64,000 nucleotides of DNA from Gerris lacustris. Lineage: Eukaryota > Arthropoda > Insecta > Hemiptera > Gerridae. The notes beneath the pieces are model-generated. The model ran no database searches and was not told the DNA's origin. It saw only the letters and a list, made by a program, of their open reading frames with translations. Below, one piece after another: positions 27,534 through 39,551 of the stretch. The stretch covers positions 64,512,388 to 64,576,387 of the forward strand of contig OX578277.1 of NCBI GenBank assembly GCA_951217055.1, written 5' to 3'. The position numbers were made by a program, and so were the translations under genes. Each line of letters opens with the position of its first letter. The first letter of the stretch is position 1.

Positions 27534-28255
27534 TTGCGTTGGGACAACCGACTAGAAAATACAACCGAACGAATACGTCGATTGAGAAAAAACAGTCGAC
27601 TGAAAACAGTTTTTATACAGGGAATAGGGGTATATGAATAAAGAAAGTCTTGAGTAGATAAAGGTGAAGTAAAGATATAGACTGAAACCTCAATTCAAAT
27701 GTTTCAATCGAATGGTTTTTTTTAATATAGGAGTGGTAGAGAAAGAGAACAACGGGGGAGGCCGTAAAGGGCTCAGAGCTGAGGGGGATGAGAGTGAGAA
27801 GGCACTTGACCCTCGTTAATCTCCTAGCAAACTACAGCCTGATATAATATTGTTTTCATTCGAATGAAAAAATATAGACTGAGACTGAATCCATTCGAAT
27901 GTTTCATTCGGATGTTTTTTGGTTTTGGCTGCTATGATATCGATTTCATTCGAATGAAAAAATATAGACTGAGACTGAATCCAGTCGAATGTTTCATTCG
28001 GATGTTTTTTGGTTTTGGGTTGGGGAAAGGAACGACAGTAAAGGGCTCAGAGCTGAGGAGGGGTCAGAAGCACATGACACTCGTTACCTCGTTAATAAAC
28101 ATGTCCACATATACACGTCCGAATTACAGCTAATACAAGTCCAAACTATAGACTGATATCAGTCGAATGAAAACTAGATATCCACAACCGAATGAATGAA
28201 TATTTTAAAACAACCGATTAGTCGACTTTTTTCAGTCGATTGGTTCCCAATGCTA
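27534..28255. mobile_element. MITE with CATTCGAATG words (TTGGG-ended group)
   Basis: The ends TTGCGTTGGGA and (complement) TAGCATTGGGA are flanked by CTCAAAAT (27526-27533) and CTCACAAT (28256-28263), a 7/8 match to an 8-bp target duplication. The interior holds many CATTCGAATG-like self-complementary words. It also holds a 90-bp tandem duplication (units starting at 27855 and 27945). The 8-bp duplication suggests a hAT-type element. The 89-aa frame at 27864-28133 is a by-product of the duplication. Confidence 0.65.
27855..28034. repeat. 90-bp tandem duplication
   Basis: Two adjacent 90-bp units beginning TTCATTCGAATGAAAAAATA, nearly identical over the first 75 bases and diverging in the last 15. 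Confidence 0.85.
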
Positions 28256-28346
28256 CTCACAATACATTTGAGTAGGAATAACAGCTGAATAAGATTTTTT
28301 CTAGGACTGTAATATATAACCTATAATAACAAAATTGGTTAAAATA

Positions 28347-29552
28347 CTATACTAAAATAGGACCCTTAATCGTTTGACTAGAATCAAGGCGATTTATAAG
28401 ATTTAATTCATTTTGGACATCAAGCTTCTCACTAGTATCGAGGACTTCACGCAAAGTAGATTTCAGAAGATGTATTTCATCCTCTTTGGCTTCTTTCGCA
28501 GTCATACAAAGCATTCTTTCAAAACTTAAAGGCCTCAATGGTCTTAATTGTGCAGGCACATCAGAAATAACAGCTTTGTAATCGTCTAGTGCTAGTTTAA
28601 GGTCATTGTAAATTTCAACAGCATTTCTTTTATCCATTTTATTGATGACAAGAACTGTAGGTTTGTCAAGAAGATCCTCACGGTACAATTCTAACTCCTT
28701 ATTTAGTAGAATAATAGTTTCAAGGCAAGATCTAGATTTGTATTTGTAACCGAGCTTAAATCCAGATATATCTACTACCATTAACAGAACTTTAGTCCTT
28801 TCAACATGTTTAAGAAACTTGTGCCCCATTCCAAAATTGATATGGGAACCTTCTATGAGTCCAGGTAGATCTGCAGCAGATAGCGTCCTCAAATCAGGGT
28901 ACTGTATTAATCCAATGTTCGGGTGTATGGTTGTAAACGGGTAGGAAGCAATTTTGGGTTTGGCATTTGAAAGAAGCGATAAGAGAGTTGATTTACCTGC
29001 ATTAGGAAAACCAACAAGACCAACATCAGCGATGAGTTTTAAGTCTAGAATGATTGTCTTGGATTCACCTTTGTAACCGCTGAAACTTGTCTCTTTCATA
29101 CCACCAAAACCTCCTTTAGCGACCGTGACTTTCTCTCCGTCGCAATTGATTTCGCCAAGTTTTGAACCATCTTCTGAAAACACAGTTATTCCAACAGGTA
29201 CCTCAATGATAATGTCGTCTCCTCTTGGAGCCACAATACAATTCTTGTGAGAGTTCTCCCCATTAGAAGCTTTGATTCGTTTTTCTTTTGCCTGTCTCAA
29301 TGTGTCTTTTAAAGTTAGCCCTTCCTTACCGATAACACAGACACTGCCACCGTCGCCTCCAATTCCACCGTATTTAGGAAGGCCCATTCCTCCAGCACCT
29401 CCTGTCACATGAAGTCTCAAGGAATCGAGAAACTTGCGTCGTAAATATCTCCTTGCACCCGTTTTAACGCAAAAGTTCAGTCCAGTTAAAAAAACCATCC
29501 TTAAAAACAAACATGAACTCTTTCTAAAATAATGTAAAAACTTTCGTATCAA
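28347..29552 (-). CDS. GTPBP10: GTP-binding protein 10 (Obg/CgtA-family GTPase, mitochondrial)
   Basis: 401-residue intronless frame. Residues about 40-170 form the glycine-rich Obg domain (GGAGGMGLPKYGGIGGDGG at 51-69). The G domain follows, with G1 GFPNAGKST (181-189), the TT of switch I (207-208), G3 DLPG (228-231), G4 NKMD (304-307) and G5-like TAK (351-353). The match to animal GTPBP10 runs to near the C-terminus, and length is close to the human protein. In that family the protein acts in mitochondrial large-subunit rRNA/ribosome assembly; here this is inferred. Two starts are possible: Met1 (29552) or Met19 (29498). Met19 (MVFL...) agrees better with known GTPBP10 N-termini and would give 383 residues. 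All GTPase motifs are intact, so the gene is probably functional. A single-exon form could also be a retrocopy, but no A-tail is seen downstream. Confidence 0.95.
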   Translation of the reverse strand: MIRKFLHYFRKSSCLFLRMVFLTGLNFCVKTGARRYLRRKFLDSLRLHVTGGAGGMGLPKYGGIGGDGGSVCVIGKEGLTLKDTLRQAKEKRIKASNGENSHKNCIVAPRGDDIIIEVPVGITVFSEDGSKLGEINCDGEKVTVAKGGFGGMKETSFSGYKGESKTIILDLKLIADVGLVGFPNAGKSTLLSLLSNAKPKIASYPFTTIHPNIGLIQYPDLRTLSAADLPGLIEGSHINFGMGHKFLKHVERTKVLLMVVDISGFKLGYKYKSRSCLETIILLNKELELYREDLLDKPTVLVINKMDKRNAVEIYNDLKLALDDYKAVISDVPAQLRPLRPLSFERMLCMTAKEAKEDEIHLLKSTLREVLDTSEKLDVQNELNLINRLDSSQTIKGPILV

Positions 29553-29660
29553 GAGTTTTCCGGTTTACTGATACTGTATTCGCATAATAAAAATAAAACG
29601 AGCAAATGATTTACATGTATTTAGAGCAATTAAGGAGGTTTAAGATATATACTATATAAT

Positions 29661-30977
29661 AGTGAAGTTAAAACGGCAAACGAATCTTAGTAGTATTTAA
29701 CTTTAAAACCAATAGAGATGATTAGTGTGACGTCACAAAAGCTTTCGAAAATTTAACTCAGTTTGTTAGGTTCCTTTTTCTTATCACCTCTTATCAAACC
29801 CATGTAAAATGAATGGGAGAATTTTCTCAACTTTTTAAATAATTAATTATTAAATTATTATTGATTTATAAGAGTTTTCACCCTTTGAACATTGTTGTAC
29901 CAAGTCTTTTTTAACGAGTGTAACAAAGAAAACATTAAAAACTTTCGTTTCAGTTATTTAAAATGAGTATTTGTGTGAAGGGTCATAACATCGAAAAAGC
30001 TATTCGAGTTAATAATCTTTATACTTGATTTTTTGTATTTCCTGTTGCCATAAAAATTCACAGGGTGTGTTCGTGTTCATATTGTGTGTCCGAAAATAAA
30101 TTTTTCTCAAGTTTTGAAACTCAATGAAGTATACTCAGGGTACAGGACTTGTAGAAAGATAGTGATACTTAATCTGCTAGGTAATAAAAGATTATTTGCT
30201 AATAATAGTTTGTTCCAGGTTACTTACAATGTGCATTATATTTAACCGATGTTGGAACATAATTATATACTATACAATAGATTAATAGATCACTGGCCAT
30301 CATAGGAAAAAGACGTTGATGACGAGACAATGAGCAGACTGTTATTACTATTATTATTTGTGTATTTTTTGTTATCTATATTAACGAGTATAATAATATA
30401 AGATATGAGTGTCTCGCATGTATACTTGTTTAAAATTTTGATTAAAAAACTAATTTAGTACATTAATTTAATATTACTTAAGTACTCTGACATACTTTTA
30501 CGAAGAATAGCTTTGTCCTCCGAAAAAAATGAAGTATAGATGAAATTTTCATAACGCTCGAGAAGGTGGAAGACATAATATACAAACTAAAATAGAAAAA
30601 CGATTTAAAAAATAAGCAATAAATAAGAACGGACCCGGACGGTATCACCACAATAAAACACACTCACAATAATACTTTTTTAAACCACTAGAACGGCAAT
30701 TTTTAATGTTTTCTTATCTTATATTGTTAAAATAGACTTAGCCTAATAACGTTCAAAGGTTGAAAAGTCTTATAAATTAATAATAATTTAATAATTAATT
30801 ATTTAAAAAGTTGAGAAAATTCTCCCATTCATTTTACATGGGATTGATAACAGGTGATAAGGAAAAGGAACACAACAAACCGAATCGAATAAATTATCGA
30901 AAGCTTACGCCATCTTGTGACGTCATTACTAATCATCTCTATAAACCGCAATTGAATCAAGTAACTTCAACTTCACT
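29661..30977. mobile_element. 1.3 kb element with about 240-bp inverted repeats, upstream of GTPBP10
   Basis: Arms about 29661-29900 and 30740-30977 are reverse complements (AGTGAAGTT ends; shared blocks TTAATAATTAATTATTTAAA, TTGAGAAAATTCTCCCATTC and CATTTTACATGGG). The 840-bp middle has no gene. No clear target duplication. Each arm contains a perfect TGACGTCA (29728-29735 and 30918-30925). Confidence 0.75.
29728..29735. promoter_or_regulatory. TGACGTCA (CRE-type) site upstream of GTPBP10
   Basis: Perfect palindromic cAMP-response/ATF site, 176 bp above the first ATG of GTPBP10 and inside the proximal arm of the inverted-repeat element. Function is inferred only. Confidence 0.35.
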
Positions 30978-30999
30978 TCAAATTCAAAATAAATTATTT

Positions 31000-31586
31000 A
31001 TCATTTTGATTTGAACTTCATAACCTAATCGAAACCTTCTCCAAACGGCGGGGGCTCTAATTTGATAACCGAAAAACTCTAATGAAAACAAAGCACAATT
31101 TTAAAACATTTATGCATACTATAAAATTGTTAACAATTTATTGAATAGATAAAAATTTAAAATAACAATAATTATGTTTATTAGTTAAAAAAGAAATAGA
31201 AAACAGAATTATTATAATATACATTAATGATGCAGATGCATTTTTGCTATGCATTCATGTAACGTGGGTTTGCAAGCGCCATAATAACAAGGCGCGTACG
31301 TAATTAAATAGGATTTTTACATCTAATCTAAATCTTAAGTATATTATGTTTATGTTCCCAAAACTTATTTTCATTATCACCTCCCGTCCCGAAAAAAACT
31401 GTCATCGCATCCCTATGAAACTAGATGCATACTAAGTACTTTCTATAATTATAGACTTTCTGTTTCATAGATATGAAACAGGAAATTAGTGAGTACATAA
31501 CATAATATATTATTATGTTCATAATTAATTGGAAAGAAATCTTATATTATGACCATATATTAGTGTTCATGATATATCTTTTGGTA
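31000..31586. other. Intergenic, no gene seen
   Basis: Ordinary AT-rich sequence without recognisable genes or clear repeats. Confidence 0.5.
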
Positions 31587-31793
31587 AATTCGGATTGTAC
31601 GTGCCCCCACTTTGAGGTTAGGTTATGAAATCCCGCATATTAAATTAAAAACCTTAATTTTGTGTACCCTTGAATTTTCAACAGCCGCTACGCGGTGCTC
31701 CGCTCATTTCCTGAAGAAAAACAACCCTCTTGTATATAAACCAGGTAGAGGTCCAACTCGAAGAAATTTCAATGGGCACATACAATCCGAATT
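31587..31793. mobile_element. 207-bp MITE
   Basis: Inverted ends AATTCGGATTGTACGTGCCC and its complement, with one mismatch (GTACGTG against GTATGTG). The ends sit in TAA/TTA contexts, so a 2-3 base target duplication is possible. Non-coding. Confidence 0.7.
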
Positions 31794-31899
31794 AGCCTAT
31801 ATTTTTTTATAAACCTATTTAAACCACTTTATAACACATTACAGTTATCTTTATAATTGAGATGTAGGATAGATAAAAAGTGATAATAATTTAAAAAAA

Positions 31900-33778
31900 A
31901 AAAAAATATATATATATATATATTTACTTCTATTCTATTATTCTTATCATTTTCCACTTCTTCTTTAGTTACTTAATTTGTAAATAATAGTTTAAAGCTT
32001 ATCGCCCCCAAATTCATCTCCACTTTTCATCGCTCCAGCAATCATCCTAACCTTCCTTTATTTTCTACATCAACTATATGTGTTATATATGTACCTTAAA
32101 GCAGGGGTGCCCATCCTCCCCAAGGCTCATCAAAACTGCCTGAATCACTTGGAATATTTAAAAAATCCCCCCCCCCCCCCCCCAACCTCTGAAAAATAAC
32201 CCAAAATTGGACTCCCCCCCAAAAAATTCTGATGGCACAGCCTGCGCCATCAATCCCCCCCGTGGACACCCCTGCCTTAAAGAAAAGGACGACGTAGTTT
32301 CAGGATTTGGAGGAAAACTTAAAAGTGCTTGGAGTGAGGTTAGAGCAACACAGAGCTGGCAAGAGAGAATGATGGGGGATAATATTGTCAGGGAAGTCAA
32401 GCACACCTTTAATTAATTCCATATTTAAAGATTTTAGTTTAAATAGTTTGGGAATCTTGCCCCAAATGGTGATGGAGGAAACACCCGAAGCAATAGATCC
32501 AGGAACGATGCAAACAACGTGGTAGACAGTACAGGGTGTACTGCAAGAAAGAGGCATGACTGAACACAAGCAAGGAAATTCACACAAGATTGGATCATCT
32601 GGAGGAGAACCTGAACACTCACAAAGGTGAAGAAGAGGACCAGATTACAACCATATCCGGGCTGTAGAGAGGCAACTATACCTGGTTGGATGAAAATCTG
32701 TCTTTTTTTTCTTGTTCTTGTCTCTTTCCCCTTCCAAATGTTATGTGTTATTTGTTAAACTCTAATCTGTCATTTTATAAAGAACTTTCAGAATATTTTT
32801 TTAAAAATGTTTTAGCATGGCAAATGGATAAAAGTAATTTATAAGCACATATTCTAAATGTATATAGAGCTACACATTCTTTTTCAACTCAAACTGTACA
32901 CTACCCAGCCTGACTGACAGTTCTTTATTTGCAATGTTATAAAAGTAAGGGTAACTGCAGCTATTAAAATTATTCTATTTAGTTGGTTGATGCAAATAAA
33001 CAGTTTAACCATCAACATTTTTAAGAGAGTGAAAACCAATAAAAATGTGTGATAAGGCCAGTTTTAAAATGATAAGTTAGAAAATATATTCTTTTAGCAA
33101 TTAGAACTCAGGGCCTTTTTTATTCAATGTAATAGTATAAAAAAAGATTAAAACCTTAATAATTTTCTCCTTTCTGGCTTGTACCACAACTAGCTCATTC
33201 TTCTTTTTAAAATACCAACCATTAAGTAGAACCAGCTCAGTACAAATCAAACATTATAAATTAGTAATGCAAAATAGCAAATATCATATAAATGAGAGAA
33301 ACAGAAGAAAAGAAAGCACCAACTGAAAGGTTAATAAGAAATCTGACTAAGCATGTAATTTTATTTTATAGAGAATGAAACAGGTTAGCCATCACATACA
33401 AAAAAACAAAAACAGATGACATTTTTCAGATCATAATACTTATAACTAGGGTTAGGAATTATATGCTCTAAAAAGCCTCAATAAATTCTCTCTGCATGCC
33501 CCGAAATATTCTTTTATATTCTCTATAAATTATTTTGCCCGACCGGGGGGGGGGGGGGGGGGGGGGGGGTGATAATTCGGAAAAACACATTTACTACTTA
33601 CTTAAATTTATTAGAATTTGTGCATATACATTTACATATTTATAAATATGAGATGAAGAAAGTTTCTAGTTTATTTTTTAGTATAATATACTTTAAATAA
33701 ACTTTAATTAAATCAGAAAAAATTGGCATAATATACTTCAATATAGCAGTCTTTAATACTTAATACTGCGTCTTCGCC
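31900..33778. other. Gene-poor stretch with homopolymers
   Basis: No gene recognised. (TA)n at 31907-31921, a C-run at 32167-32182 and a 25-base G-run at about 33544-33569. The overlapping short frames at 32158-32622 show no family resemblance. Confidence 0.45.
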
Positions 33779-33779
33779 T

Positions 33780-34650
33780 TGCATTATTTTAAATATATTA
33801 ACTATTTCGTTCCAATCTGGATTTCTATTTGAAACAGCATCCAGTTTTTTCTGGCTTGCTCTCCTTCTTGGCCCGGCCACTCCATCGCAGCTTTTTGGAG
33901 CTCCAAGACAACTTTAGCAGCTGAATTCAACAAAGTGGCTTGCACCTCCAATTCATCTATCATCTTTCGCAATTTAAAATAATGAGCTCGGATAAAATTT
34001 AGGTGCGTTCAAGTTTGAACGTTTTCCAGTGCCTGCTTCGCATTTTTAATTGCCATGTTATCCTCTTCGTCAAATTCTTCTAATAGAACTTTCACTTTTT
34101 CTCCATGTTCGGGTTAATAAAGTTCTCCATCTTGAGGAAGAGGGTTCCTGGAAGCATCTCCTTGAAGACAGACACTCGACTTGAAGCTTTAATACAAAAA
34201 TTTTTACCCGCTGAAATTAAGTCAGTAGTAGAAATTAATTCATTTTCACAGCTGGTCAAAATTTCCTTATTTTCCTCAGCTACTCGATAAACAGCATGGC
34301 CCAAGCAGGTTACATGGACCATTTTACGGTTAACACTTTTAAACATTCCCCCGCTTTCACCATGTATACAGCGCTGTCAATCACAAAAGCCCGCATTCCA
34401 TCTTCTACACTAAAGTTTGCTTAAAGCCGATTCACGAGGTATTTGACAACCTGCGTATTTTCCTAGAAATGCTTGGAAGTGCTCATATTTGAGTTTGTAA
34501 AGAGGGATGTAAGCTTTCACCATAGCTTGGCAGAGAAGTTAATCCCTTAACCATTCAACATTACTACGAATGTGCCAATAGTTATTCTCTAAGTACGCTA
34601 CTAATGCCTCATAAAAGTGTCATTGGCATTGAACCTGACAACAATACCTG
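33780..34650 (-). pseudogene. hAT transposase remnant (CGGBP1-associated type)
   Basis: Decayed minus-strand transposase. In order from 34430 downwards: GMRAFVIDSAVYMVKAG (catalytic-core-like, one frame), KMVHVTCLGHAVYRVAEE (about 34320-34270), NFCIKASSRVSVFKEMLPG (about 34205-34145). Broken frames to about 33790 retain ENVQTERT-, LELQKAAMEWPG- and QARKNWM-like segments. Stops and frameshifts interrupt it throughout. The HVTCxxHAxxRVAEE block is typical of an arthropod hAT group annotated as CGG-triplet-binding-like proteins. Both ends are undefined. Confidence 0.7.
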
Positions 34651-35289
34651 CGTCTTACCCCAGATTATTTGCTACACGCAGCTTTAAATTTTTTTTTTTA
34701 CCTTAGAATATCTTTATCATTAAAATATTCCATTATATTCTCAAACGATACAATATATGTGAAAATATTCTATGAACCCAGAAATATGCATTTAATGTCC
34801 TTATAACTTTTGAAGGGGGGGAGGTAGAGCCCCCAAAATACGAAAATAAGGCATTTTATTGTTATTAAAGCTAAGGAAAAAAATATGCTTTTTATGTCAA
34901 TTCCTAACCCTACTTATAACTCAAGGACGGTGTATAGAGGATACCTAGTTTCGGTAGGGTGGGGGTAGCGGTAGAATGGTGGGTGATTGCTCTGACATAA
35001 CATAAGACCCCCCACTCCCCAACCAGCTTATAAATACAATACAACTTCTACCTTAAGTCTATCTTTTTACATCTCCTCTCTCATTAACAACTTTCTATCA
35101 TTTTAATATTTTTATTGTCCACTTTTAGAGTTAAATTTTTATAATATTTAAATTTAAACTGTCCACAGCTGTTGAAGAAAAATTATCAAATAAAAATGAA
35201 TATTGTTAATTTATGTTTGTGATTCTTTTCAACTATCCCAATTGTTTAATTTAATTAAAATTCATATATAACCTGTATATATATAACCC

Positions 35290-36200
35290 TGAACTTTATG
35301 TATTCGAGGTTGCTGAATCCGAATCTGAAGTAAAAATTTCTCCTATACGTACAGTTTTCCCGGAAAATGCGCCTAAAATTCGGAAAAATTGTGTTTTTGG
35401 GGGGGTTTCCACCCAATTTTCCCCCCAAAAAAATTGTAAAAAAAAGTATCGGACGTTTTAATATCTTCAAGCAATGAAGAACGCGAATCTAAAGTCAAAA
35501 AAATCTGCTAACATTGAATTACAATATATATGACCGAGGAGGGGGGGAGATATCGTATTTTAGCATATCATATTTGATTGCAAAAAGTTAAAAAAAGTTG
35601 TGGTTTTGCCTAATTTTTACTTTCTCATGTAAAGAGTATTGTAATGGCGCGAAAATTCGATTTTGATGGATTTACACTTTTTGAGGTCCCCTGAGTCAAA
35701 AAAAAAGGAGTTTTAAAAAATGTCTGTCTGTCGTCTGGCTGTTGTCTGTCTGAGCAGACGCCTGGAGCCTAAACTACCGAGCCGATTTTGACGAAATTTG
35801 GCTTACATGTTCAGAAAAATTATACCCCGAGGCGAAATCGAGAAATGAATTTTAGCTCTAAATTTGGGGGCACTACCCCCTAAGAACTCTGAAAAACGTG
35901 AAAAAAAAAATTATTTCTCCAATATTATTATTCTAACCATTATTTTCAACGACATTTTGCTTCAAAAACAGACAAAACCTTGTTTTTGTTTCAAAAGCGG
36001 ACAACTCCACTTTTTAACTCCATTTAACAGCTAAAATATCAATGAAATTCACGTTTTCAGGACTTCTAACTAGTTTTGAGTCGATTAAGAATCTACAGAA
36101 AAAAAATCATTGCTCTAGCACCTGTAGAATTTGAGCTACAGTTTTTCGGCTCTCCTGTAAAATTTTGAAATGTGCTCTTGTCCGTCTTTGATACTAAGCT
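35290..36200 (+). repeat. Dispersed repeats, including an AAATTTGG/GTCT-family copy
   Basis: 35290-35640 is the inverted partner of 26050-26560. 35685-35900 carries GAGGTCCCCTGAGT, TGTCTGTCTGTCGTCTG, CCGATTTTGACGAAATTTGG, ACATGTTCAGAAAAAT and AATTTGGGGGCACTACCCCC in order, the fullest copy of the family seen also at 13.8, 21.1, 42.3 and 58.6 kb. Confidence 0.65.
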
Positions 36201-36293
36201 CCTCATATATTATAGTGTTGTGATATATCATAATTAATTATTTAACTACTCAGATTTTAATGTTTTATGTTGATGGAAATAAGGAAGGGACAG

Positions 36294-36297
<4 letters not shown>

Positions 36298-36345
<48 letters not shown>
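36298..36345. repeat. (A)n-(TA)n tract
   Basis: About 30 A followed by (TA)n. Confidence 0.9.
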
Positions 36346-36347
<2 letters not shown>

Positions 36348-36931
36348 ACTTAAATTTAATTAGAGACGACAGGTATTGTATAAAACAAACAACATACTAG
36401 CTAAGAGTGTTTGCACATACACTGATAATTATCAGATGTAAGAGGCGTAAGTATCAGTGTGAGTGATTAAGCATGGTATCTTTTAAATTGCATTGGATTT
36501 TTATAAGAGATCTGCATCATGCCTCATTTTTGTTTAAACAACTGAAATTCTGGAATGTAAAGAGCAGGCGCACTGGACTGTCCAACAATTAAAAATGTCT
36601 AATAGTATTTTTGGCAAATCCAATAATATGGGATGGTTGTGTGCAAAGAACCAATATAAATCAATGTAATTTGAAAGTGTCCAACTACAACATAATTAAC
36701 GATAATAATTACGATAATTATTATCAGTCTGTGTACAAATGCTTTTAAGTAGAATGAAATACGTTAATTAAAATGAATACACTCACACAACATACAGAAC
36801 AGATTTTTTTTTATACTATCAGATATAATATTAAAATTTACTTTTACATAAATTTCCATATCAGATACTTTTATATTTATTTTATTTAAACAAATTTTAC
36901 AAGTGGTACAAAACATTTAAAAAATAATTAT

Positions 36932-36937
36932 ATATAT

Positions 36938-37027
<90 letters not shown>
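36932..37027. repeat. (TA)n microsatellite
   Basis: About 95 bases of TA with one GATA interruption. Confidence 0.95.
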
Positions 37028-37030
<3 letters not shown>

Positions 37031-38181
37031 TAACATAAAAAAACCACATTTATGAACTTACTATAGACATTAATAACATATCATTTAAGTTAAGTATAAT
37101 ATGATCACAGTACAAATTATTAGTACTTATTGCAATTAAAATTTCTTTAAAAGTATAAAAAATCACAGGGAAGTACTTGCATCCAAGTACTTTTTAGGGT
37201 TTCGTAGGTTATTAAGCATGTACGTTATTATATTCTGAAATAAATTTTATCATTTCCCTCATCCTGCCCTATATGAAAGCAAAAAAAAAATATAAACAAG
37301 GGGTAGAGTAGTATGGTTTGATCCCCGAGGGGTCATGATGTCTTTTATTAGTAATAACGAAAAGGTCTATTAAATTTTTTCTGGAAAATTTGATCTCCCC
37401 TCCATAAGGTATCAGCAGCATGAATTATATAATAACTTTAGGATTAGCCATTATAGGGTGGTTTGGAAAAGAGACTTCTTTTTTTTGGTGAAATTTTGGC
37501 ACTAAAAACACAATATTGGCAGTAAAGAGCACAATAGTCATAAAATGTTATGTATGTTTGCAATCTGCTCTTTAATAGCTTTCTTTTGATACCATCTCGA
37601 ATATTTAAAAAAATAAAATTTGAGCTTAGCACATTTTTACTACATATTACTCTATATTATTTTTCCTATGTGTGGGTCAAAAAGTTACACCAGTAATTAA
37701 AATTTCAAATCTCTAGCGTGAACTGTTCGAGGGATATGAACTAAAGTAAGATGGACAGACAGACATATCACCCTCGGCACAAATAAGGGTTTTGAGGATG
37801 ATAAATATATAAATATAATAAATATTTAACTAACAACAACAAATAGTTCTCACTCCATTTTACACATATATTCAATTTACACACAACTCAATCAAATGAG
37901 CAATGTAAACCTTATCAATTATTTCACTCAATTAATAAAAAATAACAAAAGAAATTCAGAGTACAAGGCATTGTAATTAAATTATAGATCAATGGAAGTT
38001 AGTTAATGAGACCACTCCTAGATAGCACTGGTGACATAATTTCAATAATCTAATTCATCTCTTGTACATTATTATTTATATTATGGCATTAAATTAAATG
38101 TTATTATAGATGATATTGAGAAATTGACATTATTGTTTGGTTGTTTTAATAATAAAGACTGAAGATGACATTAGTCAAGTT

Positions 38182-38550
38182 TAGGGTTGGGACATCGACA
38201 GGCAAACATCGATGTTTTCGATACATCGACATCGAAAGAACAAACATCGATGTTAGCCAAAACATCGAAAGAAAACATCGATGTTTTCGATACATCGACA
38301 TCGGTCCTCCAAGCTGAAGAGCAAAAAAAAAAGTCACCACTTTCAAAAAATCTCTCCTTTTCGCCCCCCATTTTCGTTGTCGTCCATTTTTTAGGCTGCG
38401 ATGAATCTATAACATCGATCTTTTCGATGTTTCGGGAAAACATCGATGTTGACCGATACATCGAAAGATCAACATCGATGTTAAACATCGATTTTTTAAA
38501 GTCCGATACATCGATGTTTTCTATACATCGACATCGATGTCCCAACCCTA
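38182..38550. mobile_element. MITE filled with ACATCGATGT words
   Basis: Ends TAGGGTTGGGACATCGA and complement, with a perfect 8-bp target duplication GTCAAGTT (38174-38181 and 38551-38558). The interior is largely built from ACATCGATGT and TCGATACATCGACATCG words. The 8-bp duplication suggests hAT. It splits a hammerhead-like motif (38156-38173 plus 38559-38570). The long frames here are by-products of the repeats. Confidence 0.85.
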
Positions 38551-38786
38551 GTCAAGTTCGAAACGTTTCTAAACAACATGTTTTAAATCATTACTTTCCT
38601 ACACCTAAATTATCCATCATCACACATTTCATCATACACATTTTTATTACATATTACTTTATAATATTTTTTTATTCATCATACACATTTTTATTACATA
38701 TTACTCTATATTATTTTTCCTATGTGTGGGTCAAAAAGTTAAACCAGTAATTATAATTTCAAATCTCTAGCGTGAACTGTTCAGGG

Positions 38787-39551
38787 CATTGGTTCCCAAA
38801 GTGGGGGGCGCGCCCCCCAAGGGAGGCGTGAAGACAAGTCAAGGGGGGCGTGGGACCTCAAGATCGAGATAGCTTTGCCGTCCGAGCGTCTAATACAATT
38901 ATATAAAAATCCAAATATCAAACCAGTTGGAGAACCTCACTGACGAATTTAACACTTTCCTAACACATGTGATGACAACATTTACAAATTAACAATAGAT
39001 CCTTTTCAGTGTCAATATAGATTCCCTGCCCGAAACACTTCAAGAACAAGCTTTAGAAATAGAAGGTTCTGCTGCCGATTTTGATAAAATGGACAAATCA
39101 TCGTTTTGGGTTAAGTATTACAAAGTGTACCCCAGTATATCACAGCAAGCACTTCGATTGTATTTACCTTTTTCAAGCACTTATTTGTGCAAAAAAGATT
39201 TTTTCAGCACTTGTTGCTATAAAAACAAAGTATCGGCGAACTTGATGTTGCTGTGCTAGATTTTCGTTGTGCACTTTCTAATACTCATCCAAGAATAGGG
39301 AATCTTGGAAAAAAAAATACAAGCTCTTCCATCTCATAAGATCTCATAAGATCATCTGTAATAAGATTAACTTGTAATAATATAAAAAATAGTAATACAA
39401 ATAAATGAATGGACAATTCAATGTAATAATGGTTTATTTTATTTTTTACATTATCTCATAAAATTGTGTAAGGAGGGGGGGGGGGGGGGGGGCGTGGGAA
39501 GATTTATTCTTGACTGTGGGGGGCTTGGTAAAAAAACTTTGGGAACCCCTG
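38787..39551 (+). mobile_element. hAT element, internally deleted, with transposase C-terminal remnant
   Basis: Inverted ends CATTGGTTCCCAAAGT and (complement) CAGGGGTTCCCAAAGT. Perfect 8-bp duplication GTTCAGGG (38779-38786 and 39552-39559). Plus-strand sequence at about 39090-39310 still encodes pieces of the hAT dimerisation domain (FWVKYYKVYPSIS, LPFSSTYLCKKDFFSALV, TKYRR, LDVAVLDFRCALSNTHPRI) with a frameshift. Resembles ZBED/SCAND3-type hAT elements. A G-run near 39475-39492. Confidence 0.85.

Noticed and set aside
27864..28133. 89-codon frame with a 30-residue internal repeat
   Set aside because: The repeat is the 90-bp DNA duplication inside a MITE; no sign of a real protein.
32158..32622. 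Overlapping short frames on both strands as a small gene
   Set aside because: No family resemblance, no clear splice sites, and a C-run at one end; left unassigned.
38146..38750. Overlapping frames of 66-187 codons with repeated NIDV/TSM peptides
   Set aside because: They read the ACATCGATGT words of the MITE on both strands; a by-product of the repeat.
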